Source: Candidatus Planktophila limnetica (GTDB taxonomy: Bacteria; Actinomycetota; Actinomycetes; Nanopelagicales; Nanopelagicaceae). Taken from it: a stretch of DNA of 64,000 nt. Positions 9,273 through 18,469 of this stretch are shown here, piece by piece. The translations under genes and the position numbers were made by a program. Where the stretch lies: assembly GCF_002288365.1 (NCBI RefSeq), contig NZ_CP016782.1:1240001-1304000 (forward strand). The letters run 5' to 3'. The notes under the pieces were generated by a model. It had not been told where the DNA came from, did not search any database, and saw nothing but the letters and a program-made list of their open reading frames with translations. The stretch's first letter is position 1. Every line of letters begins with the position of its first letter.

Positions 9273-11326
9273 TCGTCGCTTTTCTTGCCGCGAGTTGTGC
9301 GCTTCTTAACATCATCCGGTGTGCTCTCAATTCGAGCTGGCACATCTATTGGAGGAAGTTGAGAAGGAATACGCATTGCAGAACCTGTCCATGCAGGACG
9401 GTTGTTGCGCTTTTTAATCTTTTTAAAGATCTTTGCAATCTCATCTTTATCAAGCGTCTCTTTTTCAAGAAGTGCCAAGACCATTGCATCTAGAGTCACG
9501 CGATTTTCAACGAGTAATTCATATGCTTCATGGTGGGCATTTTCAATAAGTTTGCGAATCTCAGCATCAACAATTGCTGCAACGTTTTCTGAATAATCAC
9601 GTTGGTGGCCAAAGTCGCGACCCATAAATGGTTGGGATGTATCTGAGCCAAGCTTGATTGCACCAATTGCCTCAGTCATTCCATATTGCGTAACCATTGC
9701 GCGAGCAAGGGCTGTCGCCTTTTCAATGTCATTAGAAGCACCAGTTGATGGATCGTGGAAGATTAATTCCTCCGCTGCGCGACCACCGAGTGAATACGCC
9801 AACTGATCAAGTAATTGATTTCGAGTTGTTGAGTACTTGTCATCATCTGGCAAGACCATTGTGTAACCAAGGGCGCGACCACGAGGCATGATCGTAATTT
9901 TGTGAACAGGATCTGTATGAGGCAGTGCATATGCAACAAGTGCATGTCCTGCTTCGTGATAGGCAGTAACACGACGTTCATCATCAGACATGATGCGAGA
10001 TTTGCGTTGTGGGCCAGCCATAACGCGATCAATTGCTTCATCTAACTCTGCATGTGAAATAACTTTCTTCTCTTCGCGAGCAGTCAATAGAGCAGCTTCG
10101 TTAAGAACATTTGCAAGGTCTGCGCCAGTAAATCCTGGTGTGCGCCGTGCGTAGGAAACTAGTTGAACATCTTTAGCAAGTGGCTTTCCTTTTGCATGCA
10201 CCTTAAGAATTTCTTCGCGTCCCTTGAGATCTGGGCGGTCCACAGCAATCTGTCGATCAAAACGTCCTGGACGCAATAATGCAGGATCTAAAACATCTGG
10301 TCGGTTAGTTGCTGCAATTAAAATGACTGAGCCATTGGCTTCAAAGCCATCCATCTCAACTAGTAATTGATTAAGAGTCTGTTCGCGTTCATCATGTCCG
10401 CCGCCCATACCGGTGCCACGTTGGCGACCAACAGCATCAATTTCATCTACGAAAACAATCGCTGGTGCATGAATTTTTGCTTGTGCAAATAAATCACGAA
10501 CACGTGCAGCGCCAACTCCGACAAACATTTCAACAAAGTCAGAACCTGAGATTGAATAGAAAGGAACGCCTGCTTCTCCAGCAACAGCGCGTGCAAGGAG
10601 AGTCTTTCCTGTTCCTGGAGGGCCGTATAACAAAACGCCCTTTGGAATCTTTGCACCAATGGCTGCGTACTTAGGTGGATTAGCTAAGAAGTCTTTTATC
10701 TCGCGAAGTTCTGCGATTGCTTCATCTGCACCTGCAACATCTGCAAATGTAGTTTGTGGAACATCTGGATCTTGTAACTTCGCACGTGAGCGACCAAAGG
10801 AGAATACTTTTCCACCGCCACCTTGTGCTTGGCTCATCATGAAGAAGAAGAGCAAGCCAATGAGCAAAATTGGTGCAAATGAGAATAGGAATGAAACAAA
10901 GAGTGATTGCTTCGGAACATCAACAGTCCAGCCCTTTGCAGGTGGATTGCCAGTAAGTGCGTCAATAACTGTTGGTTCTTGGCGAACAACGTAGGAAGCA
11001 ACTACTTTGCTGGAGCCATTAATTGTTTTGCCAGCTTTTAACTCAAGTCTAAGTTTTTGTTCTTTATCAACAAGAATTGCAGATTCAACATCAGATCGTG
11101 AAATTGCATCGAGTGCTTCAGAAGTTTTGATCTGTGTGTATTGATTTCCGGCATTTGAGATCTGTCCAAATACTGTGACAGCCACAATTGCAGCAATAAT
11201 CCAAAAGAGTGGTCCGCGAAGAATTCGCTGTGAGCGAGTCAATTGCTTCTTAGGTCCAGGTTTTGCAACCTTCTTCTTCGGCAACTTAATTGGGTTAATT
11301 GAGTTTGGTTTCTTTGCTTGCACCAT
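9269..11326 (-). CDS. ftsH: ATP-dependent zinc metalloprotease FtsH
   Basis: Membrane-anchored AAA+ protease that removes misfolded membrane proteins. 685 residues: a lysine-rich cytoplasmic start, membrane segment near 35-55 ([15 protein letters not shown]), an extracytoplasmic domain, a second membrane segment near 145-165, AAA+ core with [20 protein letters not shown] and the SRH arginines in RPGRFDRQ, then zinc site HEAGH. The tail is basic (TTRGKKSDE). The ATG at 11326 has TAGGAG eight bases upstream, which overlaps the hpt stop codon. Confidence 0.97.
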   Translation of the reverse strand: MVQAKKPNSINPIKLPKKKVAKPGPKKQLTRSQRILRGPLFWIIAAIVAVTVFGQISNAGNQYTQIKTSEALDAISRSDVESAILVDKEQKLRLELKAGKTINGSSKVVASYVVRQEPTVIDALTGNPPAKGWTVDVPKQSLFVSFLFSFAPILLIGLLFFFMMSQAQGGGGKVFSFGRSRAKLQDPDVPQTTFADVAGADEAIAELREIKDFLANPPKYAAIGAKIPKGVLLYGPPGTGKTLLARAVAGEAGVPFYSISGSDFVEMFVGVGAARVRDLFAQAKIHAPAIVFVDEIDAVGRQRGTGMGGGHDEREQTLNQLLVEMDGFEANGSVILIAATNRPDVLDPALLRPGRFDRQIAVDRPDLKGREEILKVHAKGKPLAKDVQLVSYARRTPGFTGADLANVLNEAALLTAREEKKVISHAELDEAIDRVMAGPQRKSRIMSDDERRVTAYHEAGHALVAYALPHTDPVHKITIMPRGRALGYTMVLPDDDKYSTTRNQLLDQLAYSLGGRAAEELIFHDPSTGASNDIEKATALARAMVTQYGMTEAIGAIKLGSDTSQPFMGRDFGHQRDYSENVAAIVDAEIRKLIENAHHEAYELLVENRVTLDAMVLALLEKETLDKDEIAKIFKKIKKRNNRPAWTGSAMRIPSQLPPIDVPARIESTPDDVKKRTTRGKKSDE

Positions 11327-11334
11327 TGTGTGTT

Positions 11335-11340
11335 CTCCTA
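11335..11340 (-). promoter_or_regulatory. Shine-Dalgarno of ftsH overlapping the hpt stop
   Basis: TAGGAG on the minus strand, eight bases before the ftsH ATG. Its first three bases are the TAG stop of hpt, so termination on hpt and initiation on ftsH compete for the same bases. Confidence 0.7.
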
Positions 11341-11889
11341 GGAGTACATGTGCTTAGCAAGCACACCAATGAAGGGAAGGTTGCGATACTTTTCATCAAA
11401 ATCTAATCCGTATCCGATTACGAAATCAGATGGAATATCAAAGCCAATATATTTCACATTTACTTCCACCTTGGCAGCCTCGGGCTTACGAAGGATTGTA
11501 AGAATTTCAACATTTGCAGCTCCACGTGATTCAAGGTTTGCTTTTAACCACGAGAGAGTTAAACCAGTATCAACAATGTCTTCGATAATTAAAACGTTGC
11601 GACCTGTGATGTCTCGATCAAGGTCTTTAAGAATTCGAACAACACCACTTGATTTAGTTCCGGAACCGTAGGATGAAACAGCCATCCAATCCATTTCAAC
11701 GTGGCGTTGCAGGGCACGTGAAAGATCGGCAACAGCCATTACCGCACCCTTTAAAACACCAAGTAATAAAAGGTCTTTGCCTGCATAATCTTTATCAACT
11801 TGGGCAGCTAATTCTTTAATTCTTTTTTGCAAATCTTCTTCGCTCACAATGACGCGTTCAATATCTTTTGAAACTGCGCTGAGATCCAA
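11338..11889 (-). CDS. hpt: Hypoxanthine phosphoribosyltransferase
   Basis: Purine salvage: hypoxanthine or guanine plus PRPP gives IMP or GMP. 183 residues. The PRPP-binding motif is VLIIEDIVDTGLTLSWL; LLGVLKGAVMAVADL and the C-terminal FVIGYGLDFDEKYRNLPFIGVL are classic for HPRT. The start is a TTG at 11889, supported by AAGGAG six bases upstream (11896-11901); no ATG fits. Thirty-six bases separate it from tilS. The tilS-hpt-ftsH order is widely conserved in bacteria. Confidence 0.95.
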   Translation of the reverse strand: MDLSAVSKDIERVIVSEEDLQKRIKELAAQVDKDYAGKDLLLLGVLKGAVMAVADLSRALQRHVEMDWMAVSSYGSGTKSSGVVRILKDLDRDITGRNVLIIEDIVDTGLTLSWLKANLESRGAANVEILTILRKPEAAKVEVNVKYIGFDIPSDFVIGYGLDFDEKYRNLPFIGVLAKHMYS

Positions 11890-11895
11890 GATGAG

Positions 11896-11901
11896 CTCCT
11901 T
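11896..11901 (-). promoter_or_regulatory. Shine-Dalgarno that fixes the TTG start of hpt
   Basis: AAGGAG on the minus strand, six bases before the TTG at 11889. It is the reason to accept a TTG start for this gene. Confidence 0.7.
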
Positions 11902-11925
11902 CTTATTAACTGGCCTGTGATGGGC

Positions 11926-12882
11926 TTACTGCGAGAGCGAAAGTCTGCCCGAAATTCGGCTAACTCTCACACCGCCGGGTAGATCAGACGGGCCTTGCCC
12001 GCTCCAGTCGGTGATTAACGCCTCAATTGGGGCGATGTGATCGGCGCTGATGGACCCTGATGGAGCACCTGCGGCATAAATGGCCATTCGAAGAACTCGA
12101 GTGCGAATCGCCTTGGGCAATTTTTCAAGCCGAGAAATATCTAGTGAAAGTGGTTGGTGTGACACAAATTCTGCTTCTGCTAATTGATCAAGTGCATCTG
12201 CATCATCGCGCAGTAGTGATGCTGTGCGTGCAAGGGCAGCTGAAATTCCAGGACCTAAGTTTTTTTCTAAATGAGGAATTACATCGTGGCGCACTCGAAC
12301 ACGTGTAAAAGTTTTGTCAGCATTGTGTGGATCATCCCAAGGATCGAGTTGTGCTTCAGCGCAGGCGCCTAAAGTTTCTTCACGAGTGATTGAAAGTAGC
12401 GGACGAATATATTTTCCATTACGTGCTGCCATCGCAGATAAAGAACGTGCACCGGATCCACGAGTGAGACCGAGTAAAACACTTTCGGATTGATCATCTC
12501 GAGTATGTCCGAGAAAAACAAATACAGCTCCAGTTTTTTCAGCGCAAGCATCGAGTGCTGCATAACGTGCGCGGCGCGCAGATGCTTCTAGCCCATCTGT
12601 AATTTCAACATCGACTTTAACAACATGTGTTTTTTCAATTCCCATTTTTAATAGTGCTGCAACAACTTTTTCTGCCTGCACAGAAGATTGCGATTGCAAT
12701 TGGTGATCAACGCTAACGCCTTCAATGCGCACAGCCATTTTCGGTGCTTCTAAACTCAGCGCATAGGCAAGGGCTAGTGAATCGGCGCCGCCAGATACTG
12801 CGACCAAAATTAAATCACCTGCTGTGCAATCCTTGAGAGCGCTACGAACCGCAGAACGAATCGCAACGGTGTTGGCAGACAT
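11926..12882 (-). CDS. tilS: tRNA(Ile)-lysidine synthetase
   Basis: Modifies the wobble cytidine of tRNA-Ile(CAU) to lysidine using ATP and lysine; an essential decoding function. 318 residues with the PP-loop SGGADSLALAYAL near residue 30, the GHTRDDQSES motif near 125 (catalytic Asp region), and RPLLSITREE, typical of TilS N-terminal domains, followed by a shorter helical C-terminal part. ATG at 12882 sits six bases after a TAGTCT -10 box, which is embedded in the end of the preceding NlpC gene; it is probably leaderless and heads the 12-kb operon. Confidence 0.94.
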   Translation of the reverse strand: MSANTVAIRSAVRSALKDCTAGDLILVAVSGGADSLALAYALSLEAPKMAVRIEGVSVDHQLQSQSSVQAEKVVAALLKMGIEKTHVVKVDVEITDGLEASARRARYAALDACAEKTGAVFVFLGHTRDDQSESVLLGLTRGSGARSLSAMAARNGKYIRPLLSITREETLGACAEAQLDPWDDPHNADKTFTRVRVRHDVIPHLEKNLGPGISAALARTASLLRDDADALDQLAEAEFVSHQPLSLDISRLEKLPKAIRTRVLRMAIYAAGAPSGSISADHIAPIEALITDWSGQGPSDLPGGVRVSRISGRLSLSQ

Positions 12883-12888
12883 GGCCTA

Positions 12889-12894
12889 AGACTA
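12889..12894 (-). promoter_or_regulatory. -10 box of the tilS operon (leaderless start)
   Basis: TAGTCT on the minus strand, six bases before the tilS ATG. Its first three bases are the TAG stop codon of the upstream cell-wall hydrolase gene. Confidence 0.65.
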
Positions 12895-14094
12895 GACCCG
12901 ACCGCCAAATGGCATAAGCCCCTTAACGCTGTAGATATTGGAGTAGAGCAAGCCTTTTCCTTTTGAATTTGCTTCCCACATCATGCCGCCACCTGCATAA
13001 ATTGTTATGTGGTGAATTGTTGAAATGGTTCCTTTATAAGAATAGAAAAGTAAATCACCCGGTACTAATTCACTCAGGCTTACGTGCTTGGTATAGCCCG
13101 AGTAAAGCGCGGAGTTAAGGCGATCCCAATTTGGCCATCCAAGTCCTGCTGATTTATATGCTGCATAAACCAAACCGGAACAATCAAATGAGTTCGGTCC
13201 TTCAGATCCCCAAATGTATGGCTTACGCGCTTCTACTTGTTTCTTAGCAAATGCAACTGCAGTAGCACGTTGTGCCTCTGTTGTGCGAGATGTTGAACGA
13301 CCTTTAAATCCAATATCCGGCCAGACCTTTGCTTGGTTTGGCGTAAAGGTTGCAGTATTTGCTTGACTCTCTTCAAGTAATGCAAGTGCTCGTTGTTGTT
13401 CAAGAGTTGTGCGCACCTTTCGAGCACTTAACAACTCTTTCATCAAATCATCTTGAATCTTTTGAAGTCGTGAAACCTCTTTTTGTTGTTCGGTCTGCGC
13501 ATCATCTGCCGTCTTCTTGGCAGCTGCTACTTTTTCCGTGGCTCTTACCTGAACTAATTTTGCGTTATCGGCTTGAATCTTTGCAGCCTTAGCAATTACT
13601 TCTGCTGCTTTAAAACGATTAAGCGCAGTTGTGTTTTGCGCACCTAATGAATCTAGCGTTGTGAGTTGATCAACTAAATCTTGTGGTCCATTTGCACTGA
13701 GCAATGGTTCGATATCGGTAAGGCTTCCACCCATAACAAATGCGTTGACTGCAAGTTTTCCAATTGTGCGATGCGCTGCACTTACTTGCGCGGCTGTTTC
13801 TTGCGCGTGTGCTGCTGCAGCATTAGCAGCGGTAGTTGCAACTGCTAACTCTTTCTGTGCTTTGACATACAAAGCACGTGCAGCGGTGGCTTTAGCTGTT
13901 AATCCTCGAAGTGTTTGTGTGGCCGATGCTAATTTCTTTGCAGCCGCATCTGCAGCTTTTTTCTTTGTCGCTTCAGCTTTTTTTGCCGCTTCAATTTGAG
14001 CAAGAGTTGGTTTTGGTGTTGCAGCGTATGCGGGGGCACTCGTGATTGTTAGCCCAAGAACCACAGCAAGAACTACAGCTCGGTTACGGCTCAC
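12892..14094 (-). CDS. Secreted NlpC/P60 peptidoglycan hydrolase with coiled-coil region
   Basis: Probable endopeptidase of the RipA/NlpC-P60 type that cuts stem peptides during growth or division. 400 residues: signal peptide (VVLAVVLGLTITSAPAYA), a long Ala/Lys/Gln-rich coiled coil from about 30 to 260, then the C-terminal NlpC/P60 domain with catalytic Cys near 305 (NSFDCSGLVY) and His near 362 (HHITIYAGGG). I chose the GTG at 14094 because GGAGG lies nine bases upstream and the signal peptide then starts correctly; a longer in-frame extension upstream lacks such support. Which peptide bond it cuts cannot be told. Confidence 0.92.
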   Translation of the reverse strand: MSRNRAVVLAVVLGLTITSAPAYAATPKPTLAQIEAAKKAEATKKKAADAAAKKLASATQTLRGLTAKATAARALYVKAQKELAVATTAANAAAAHAQETAAQVSAAHRTIGKLAVNAFVMGGSLTDIEPLLSANGPQDLVDQLTTLDSLGAQNTTALNRFKAAEVIAKAAKIQADNAKLVQVRATEKVAAAKKTADDAQTEQQKEVSRLQKIQDDLMKELLSARKVRTTLEQQRALALLEESQANTATFTPNQAKVWPDIGFKGRSTSRTTEAQRATAVAFAKKQVEARKPYIWGSEGPNSFDCSGLVYAAYKSAGLGWPNWDRLNSALYSGYTKHVSLSELVPGDLLFYSYKGTISTIHHITIYAGGGMMWEANSKGKGLLYSNIYSVKGLMPFGGRV

Positions 14095-14103
14095 TAAGTA
14101 CAA

Positions 14104-14108
14104 CCTCC
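14104..14108 (-). promoter_or_regulatory. Shine-Dalgarno that fixes the GTG start of the NlpC/P60 gene
   Basis: GGAGG on the minus strand, nine bases before the GTG at 14094. Confidence 0.65.
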
Positions 14109-14185
14109 ATGGGGGAAGAGATGTACTAAGGATAAAGAATGAGCCCGCGCAAAGCGGGTATTTAACTTTGTGAGTTTTCTGTGTC

Positions 14186-14977
14186 CTAATTTGCAACATC
14201 GCGGCGAGAAAAAAGCACCGCTGCAATTATTGAAATAGCAATCACATATGCCCCACCAACCTGCATTGCATGCGAATATGAAATCGTTTCTGATCCGCCT
14301 TCTGCAATCGTATTTAACTGTGACCCAGGCAACCATCGCAGGGCACTTTCTTTAACGGCGCCCAATAGATTTTCAATAATGAGTATCCAGAGCACACCGA
14401 CAGAAATCGAGCTAATGGGAGAGCGCAACAGTAGGCCCAGAGCCATACCGAATACTCCAAAGCCAAAGACTGCAATAAAGACATTAATAATTGTGTGAAT
14501 AATCGAAGACCATCCATCACTGGTAAACCATAGATCTGTTGAAACTTTCGCACCTGGTGCTAAAGCAACCGAAATGCCAATACTGACAACCGCGCTAAAT
14601 AAGACCATGACCCCTGCAAAAATAGTGTTCGCAATTAATTTGCCACCAAGGATTCGCAAGCGCCCAGATTGGCGCACTAATAAATTACGCAACGTGCCAT
14701 ATGTATATTCCTGCGCTGTCTGCGCCGCGAAAACACAGAGCGCAATGATTCCGAGTAGTCCTCCAACTGATGAGAAACCAGTGACTGAACCAGATGCTAG
14801 AACGAGTACTTCTCGCCCAATTTGTCGACCACGATCTCCGTTGCCATCTGGATCATCAATTAACAAGAACAGGAACGAAGTAATCAGCGCAGAGAAAAAT
14901 AGCGCTGCGCCCAATGTGCCAAGAACCAAAGTAGGGCGACGAAGTTTGCGTAATTCGGCCAACACAACGCGGAACAT
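14186..14977 (-). CDS. ABC-2 type exporter, permease subunit
   Basis: Membrane half of an ABC exporter. 263 residues with about six hydrophobic segments (first at LGTLGAALFFSALITSFLFLL, last at VGGAYVIAISIIAAVLF), in the ABC2 family arrangement with a cytoplasmic EYTYGTLRNLLVRQSGR stretch after the second segment. The start overlaps the ATPase stop by one base (TAATG), so the two are made as a pair. Substrate unknown; related pairs export lipids, peptides or drugs. Confidence 0.9.
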   Translation of the reverse strand: MFRVVLAELRKLRRPTLVLGTLGAALFFSALITSFLFLLIDDPDGNGDRGRQIGREVLVLASGSVTGFSSVGGLLGIIALCVFAAQTAQEYTYGTLRNLLVRQSGRLRILGGKLIANTIFAGVMVLFSAVVSIGISVALAPGAKVSTDLWFTSDGWSSIIHTIINVFIAVFGFGVFGMALGLLLRSPISSISVGVLWILIIENLLGAVKESALRWLPGSQLNTIAEGGSETISYSHAMQVGGAYVIAISIIAAVLFSRRDVAN

Positions 14978-15882
14978 TATTTCTCCCCCGTCATTTCAAA
15001 GAAAGTCTCTTCAAGGTTTGGTAATTGCGGAGTGAGTTGCGCCAAAGTTATCCCTGCATCAAATGCTGCGCGGTTAAGCGTTGCTGCCCAATCTGCATCG
15101 GCCTGCACATGCACTTCGCTATTTCTAATCGTTGCGCTGTGACCCATTGATGTTGCAATCCCAAGAATCTTTTCCAGATCTCCAGGGTTTTGTCCCTTAA
15201 CAATGAGAACATTTTGTTGAGCAAGTAATAACTCTTCAATCTTTCCTGCAAATACAACTTCACCTTTGCGAAGCATGACTAAGTAATCGCTGATGATTTC
15301 AAGCTCAGATAACAGGTGGGATGAAACAAATACTGTTGTTCCTGTATCCGCCAATGAGCGCAACAACGCGCGCACTTCTTGAATACCTTCTGGATCAAGA
15401 CCATTTGTCGGCTCATCCAACATAAGTAGTTTTGGATTTGGCAGTAAAGCCGCGGCAATACCTAAGCGTTGTTTCATGCCGAGTGAATAAGTCTTGTATT
15501 TAGATTTTGCGCGATCTCCAAGTCCAACTTGATCAAGCAAGGTTTGCACGCGCTCAATTGGAAATCCACCAAGTGTTGCTAAAACCTTCAAGTTCTCCGC
15601 ACCTGTGAGTGCTGGATAAAAGGCTGGTCCTTCAATCATTGCGCCAACTTGTGAAAGATATTTTTCTGGTTCATCAATGGAAGCATCTAGTACTTGCCCG
15701 CTGCCACCGGTATGGGAAATCAAACCAAGCAACATTCGCATCGTTGTTGTTTTGCCCGAACCATTTGGTCCCACGAATCCGCAGACAGTTCCGAGTGGAA
15801 CATCAAAGTTGATATGCGAAACAGCCATGCGATCGCCATATTTCTTGCTCAGATCGCGTACTGATATCGCCATAGTGGACAT
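14977..15882 (-). CDS. ABC transporter ATP-binding protein (DRA/CcmA-like exporter ATPase)
   Basis: ATPase for the adjacent permease. 301 residues: Walker A GPNGSGKTTTMRM, Q-loop near VGAMIEGPAFYP, ABC signature YSLGMKQRLGIAAAL, Walker B KLLMLDEPTNGLDPEG, H-loop VSSHLLSE, then a C-terminal extension of about 80 residues typical of drug and bacitracin-type exporter ATPases. ATG at 15882; a second in-frame ATG nine bases on is possible. A GATAGT box lies six bases before the ATG, a weaker fit to the leaderless pattern. Divergent from metZ across 35 bases. Confidence 0.93.
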   Translation of the reverse strand: MSTMAISVRDLSKKYGDRMAVSHINFDVPLGTVCGFVGPNGSGKTTTMRMLLGLISHTGGSGQVLDASIDEPEKYLSQVGAMIEGPAFYPALTGAENLKVLATLGGFPIERVQTLLDQVGLGDRAKSKYKTYSLGMKQRLGIAAALLPNPKLLMLDEPTNGLDPEGIQEVRALLRSLADTGTTVFVSSHLLSELEIISDYLVMLRKGEVVFAGKIEELLLAQQNVLIVKGQNPGDLEKILGIATSMGHSATIRNSEVHVQADADWAATLNRAAFDAGITLAQLTPQLPNLEETFFEMTGEK

Positions 15883-15905
15883 GTCCCCACTATCTCACAG
15901 GCGAT

Positions 15906-15911
15906 TACACT
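15906..15911 (+). promoter_or_regulatory. -10 box of metZ (leaderless start)
   Basis: TACACT, then six bases, then the metZ ATG at 15918. No Shine-Dalgarno fits in the 35-base divergent gap. Confidence 0.65.
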
Positions 15912-15917
15912 TAATCC

Positions 15918-17144
15918 ATGTCAAAGCGCCCCTGGGGATACCAACCCCGATCCGAGCGTCCAGATCCCAATTGGACTCTTGATCCACAAACACAAGCAGT
16001 GCGTGCAGGTCTTGCACGTTCTGGTTTTGGTGAAACATCTGAAGCGCTATACCTCACAAGTGGTTTTACTTATTCAAATGCAGAAGAAGCAGAAGAAGCT
16101 TTTATCGATGAAACAGATCATTTTGTTTATGGACGTTTTGGAAATCCAACAGTTGCAATGTTTGAACAAAGACTTGCAGCCCTTGAAGGCGCAGAGTTTT
16201 GCGTAGCAACTGGTTCTGGAATGTCAGCGATGTTCGCATCCGTTGCGTGCCTTGTTAAGGCCGGAGATCGCGTTGTCGCATCGGCTTCAATGTTTAGTTC
16301 GTGCCATGTTGTTCTCACAGAGATTTTGCCTAAGTGGGGCGTCACTGTAGAACTCGTTAAGGGCAATGACCCAAGTGCGTGGGCAAAGGCACTGAGTACT
16401 CCAACCAAGGCAGTATTTCTTGAAACACCAAGTAATCCGATGCTCGACATCGTAGATATCAAGATGGTCAGCGATCTTGCTCATAAAGTTGGCGCAACCG
16501 TGATCGTCGATAACGTTATGGCATCCCCTGTCTATCAAAAACCATTACAACTTGGCGCCGATGTGGTTATGTATTCAGCCACCAAGCACATTGACGGACA
16601 AGGCAGAGTTTTAGCTGGCGCAGTTCTTGGTTCATTTGCATATATGCAAGAACACTTCTTGCCATTTTTCCGCCACACTGGACCAACTATTAGTGCATTT
16701 AATGCGTGGATACTTCTTAAATCCCTTGAAACAATGCAGATGCGTGTTGAAAAGATGAATGCAAGCGCGCAAGAGATCGCAGAATTTCTTGAAACCCGCA
16801 AGGAAGTTAAGTCTGTGCGCTATCCAGGACTTAAATCCCACCCTGACTACGCCCTGACTCAAAAGCAGACAGGTGGCGCTGGCGGCACAAATATTTGCAT
16901 CGAATTAAATGGCAACAAAAAAGATGCTTTCGCATTCGTTAATCGCCTTGTTCTCATTGATATTTCAAATAATCACGGCGACAGCAAGACACTTATTACT
17001 CACCCGGCATCAACCACCCACAAGCGTTTAAGTCCAGAGGTTCAGGCAGAAATGGGCATTACTCCATCGGTATTGCGTTTATCTGTCGGCCTAGAAGCAA
17101 GTGTGGATTTAATTAAAGATTTAACTCAAGCTTTTAAAAGCTGA
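15918..17144 (+). CDS. metZ: O-succinylhomoserine sulfhydrylase
   Basis: PLP enzyme that makes homocysteine directly from O-succinylhomoserine (or the acetyl ester) and sulfide in methionine synthesis. 408 residues. Cys/Met-metabolism fold: YGRFGNPT near residue 72, ATGSGMSAMFA, LETPSNPMLDI, DNVMASPVYQKPL, the PLP lysine in SATKHIDGQGR, and the C-terminal LITHPASTTHKRL followed by LRLSVGLE. The QGR after the PLP site and overall length fit MetZ. The gene starts at a leaderless-type promoter and overlaps the convergent ctaB by 19 bases. No SAM riboswitch could fit upstream. Confidence 0.93.
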   Translation: MSKRPWGYQPRSERPDPNWTLDPQTQAVRAGLARSGFGETSEALYLTSGFTYSNAEEAEEAFIDETDHFVYGRFGNPTVAMFEQRLAALEGAEFCVATGSGMSAMFASVACLVKAGDRVVASASMFSSCHVVLTEILPKWGVTVELVKGNDPSAWAKALSTPTKAVFLETPSNPMLDIVDIKMVSDLAHKVGATVIVDNVMASPVYQKPLQLGADVVMYSATKHIDGQGRVLAGAVLGSFAYMQEHFLPFFRHTGPTISAFNAWILLKSLETMQMRVEKMNASAQEIAEFLETRKEVKSVRYPGLKSHPDYALTQKQTGGAGGTNICIELNGNKKDAFAFVNRLVLIDISNNHGDSKTLITHPASTTHKRLSPEVQAEMGITPSVLRLSVGLEASVDLIKDLTQAFKS

Positions 17145-18019
17145 GCAACCACTAGCAATACAGATAACAAACTTAAATACGTAATAGACCACTGGAAAAT
17201 CTTTCCTGCAACCTTTGTGTAATCAGGGGTTCTCTCGCGAAGTTGAATTAACTGCCCCGCAAATACAAGTCCTAATCCAATAGTTAGAATAAGTGCCCAC
17301 AACTGCAGATCTGCAAAACGAATCAACGCAATGGATGAAACAATCATCGCAACGGTGTGTAGCCACATTTCGCGGTGCACACGATTGCGAGTGGCAACCA
17401 CAGGCAACATCGGAACATTTGCGGCTGCATAATCATCTTTATATTTAATTGCCAACGCCCAAAAATGTGGTGGGGTCCAGAAGAAAATAACCATAAAGAA
17501 AGCAACTGCTGTCCAGGAAAGTGAATTAGTAACTGCAGCCCACCCAATAAAGACCGGCATACATCCCGCAGCACCACCCCAAACAATATTTTGCGCAGTG
17601 CGACGCTTGAGTCCCATCGTATAAACAACAACGTAGAAAACAATCGCAATGAGAGTTAATAACGTTGCAAGGGGAGTTGTGAAAACCCAAAAGACAACTA
17701 AAGAAAGAATTGCAACAATCGTTGCAAAGATAGTTGCCTGCACTTTGTTCAAAACACCAGTAACCAATGGACGCTTAGAAGTACGCGCCATCAACTTATC
17801 GATATCACTTTCAATGATCATGTTGTATGCATTCGCTGCCCCTGCAGCCAAAGTGCCACCAATAATTGATGCAGCGGTCACAACTAATCCAGGAAGTTTT
17901 CCTTCAGCTAAAACGAGTGCTGGCACTGTTGTGACGAGTAATAACTCAACAACACGTAATTTCATTAAATCTAAATAGCCGCGTCCTTGTTCGGCAGCGG
18001 TAAATGTGCTCACTGTCAT
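17126..18019 (-). CDS. ctaB: Protoheme IX farnesyltransferase
   Basis: Adds a farnesyl group to heme b to give heme o for terminal oxidases. 297 residues, UbiA family, about eight to nine membrane segments. The prenyl-diphosphate/Mg site is AYNMIIESDIDKLMARTSKRP (first Asp-rich motif) and the heme-side loop KYKDDYAAANVPMLPVV (second). It opens with KLRVVELLLVTTVPALVLA. ATG at 18019. A possible AATAAT -10 lies 13 bases upstream. Its 3' end runs 19 bases into metZ on the other strand. Confidence 0.95.
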   Translation of the reverse strand: MTVSTFTAAEQGRGYLDLMKLRVVELLLVTTVPALVLAEGKLPGLVVTAASIIGGTLAAGAANAYNMIIESDIDKLMARTSKRPLVTGVLNKVQATIFATIVAILSLVVFWVFTTPLATLLTLIAIVFYVVVYTMGLKRRTAQNIVWGGAAGCMPVFIGWAAVTNSLSWTAVAFFMVIFFWTPPHFWALAIKYKDDYAAANVPMLPVVATRNRVHREMWLHTVAMIVSSIALIRFADLQLWALILTIGLGLVFAGQLIQLRERTPDYTKVAGKIFQWSITYLSLLSVLLVVAQLLKA

Positions 18020-18102
18020 AGATTACCCGCCATTATTTTTCTCGCTTCACAGACCCTTCTAAGGAATGAGTAATACATTTCACTTAACGAAAGGTGCACA
18101 CG

Positions 18103-18444
18103 ATGGAACCCATGAAAAAGCCTGAATGGTTCGAACTCGCAGAAAGTGATGGCCCAAAGCCACGACCAGTCCTTAAAAGCGGTTTTAGAACACTTGCTCT
18201 TTCAATCCCTTTATTGGCAATAAGTGTTGGTGTTGTTGCAGCTCAAACAAGCAACGAATCCCCAGCGATCGCAGAAACAGAAAGTGTTGCTATAGCCTCT
18301 GCCGCTCCATCGATCACATCAAATGTTGCACAGCCTAAAGCTTCCATTGGCACACCACCGCTTCCACCTACTGGTGGAGACGATGATGATGACGAGTTTG
18401 AAGATGAAGACGAGGATGAGGACGACGAAGGTGATGACGACTAA
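18103..18444 (+). CDS. Small membrane-anchored protein with poly-acidic C-terminal tail
   Basis: Not recognised. 113 residues: a short polar N-terminus, one hydrophobic segment near 35-50 (LALSIPLLAISVGVVAA), an Ala/Ser/Pro-rich stretch, and a tail of about 21 residues almost wholly Asp and Glu after PPLPPTGGD. The segment may be an uncleaved anchor or signal, putting the tail outside the membrane. The ATG at 18103 has GAAAGG eight bases upstream; GTG at 18094 and ATG at 18112 are alternatives. The acidic tail could bind cations, but this is only a guess. Confidence 0.75.
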   Translation: MEPMKKPEWFELAESDGPKPRPVLKSGFRTLALSIPLLAISVGVVAAQTSNESPAIAETESVAIASAAPSITSNVAQPKASIGTPPLPPTGGDDDDDEFEDEDEDEDDEGDDD

Positions 18445-18457
18445 CTAGTCCCTCCAC

Positions 18458-18463
18458 TACTAT
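18458..18463 (+). promoter_or_regulatory. -10 box before the secreted 156-residue protein (leaderless start)
   Basis: TACTAT, then six bases, then GTG at 18470. It lies just after the stop of the acidic-tail gene, so the second gene may have its own transcript. Confidence 0.6.
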
Positions 18464-18469
18464 TTCGGT

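Noticed and set aside
15883-15917. SAM riboswitch controlling metZ
   Set aside because: Only 35 bases separate the divergent genes and the start looks leaderless, so there is no room for a leader RNA.
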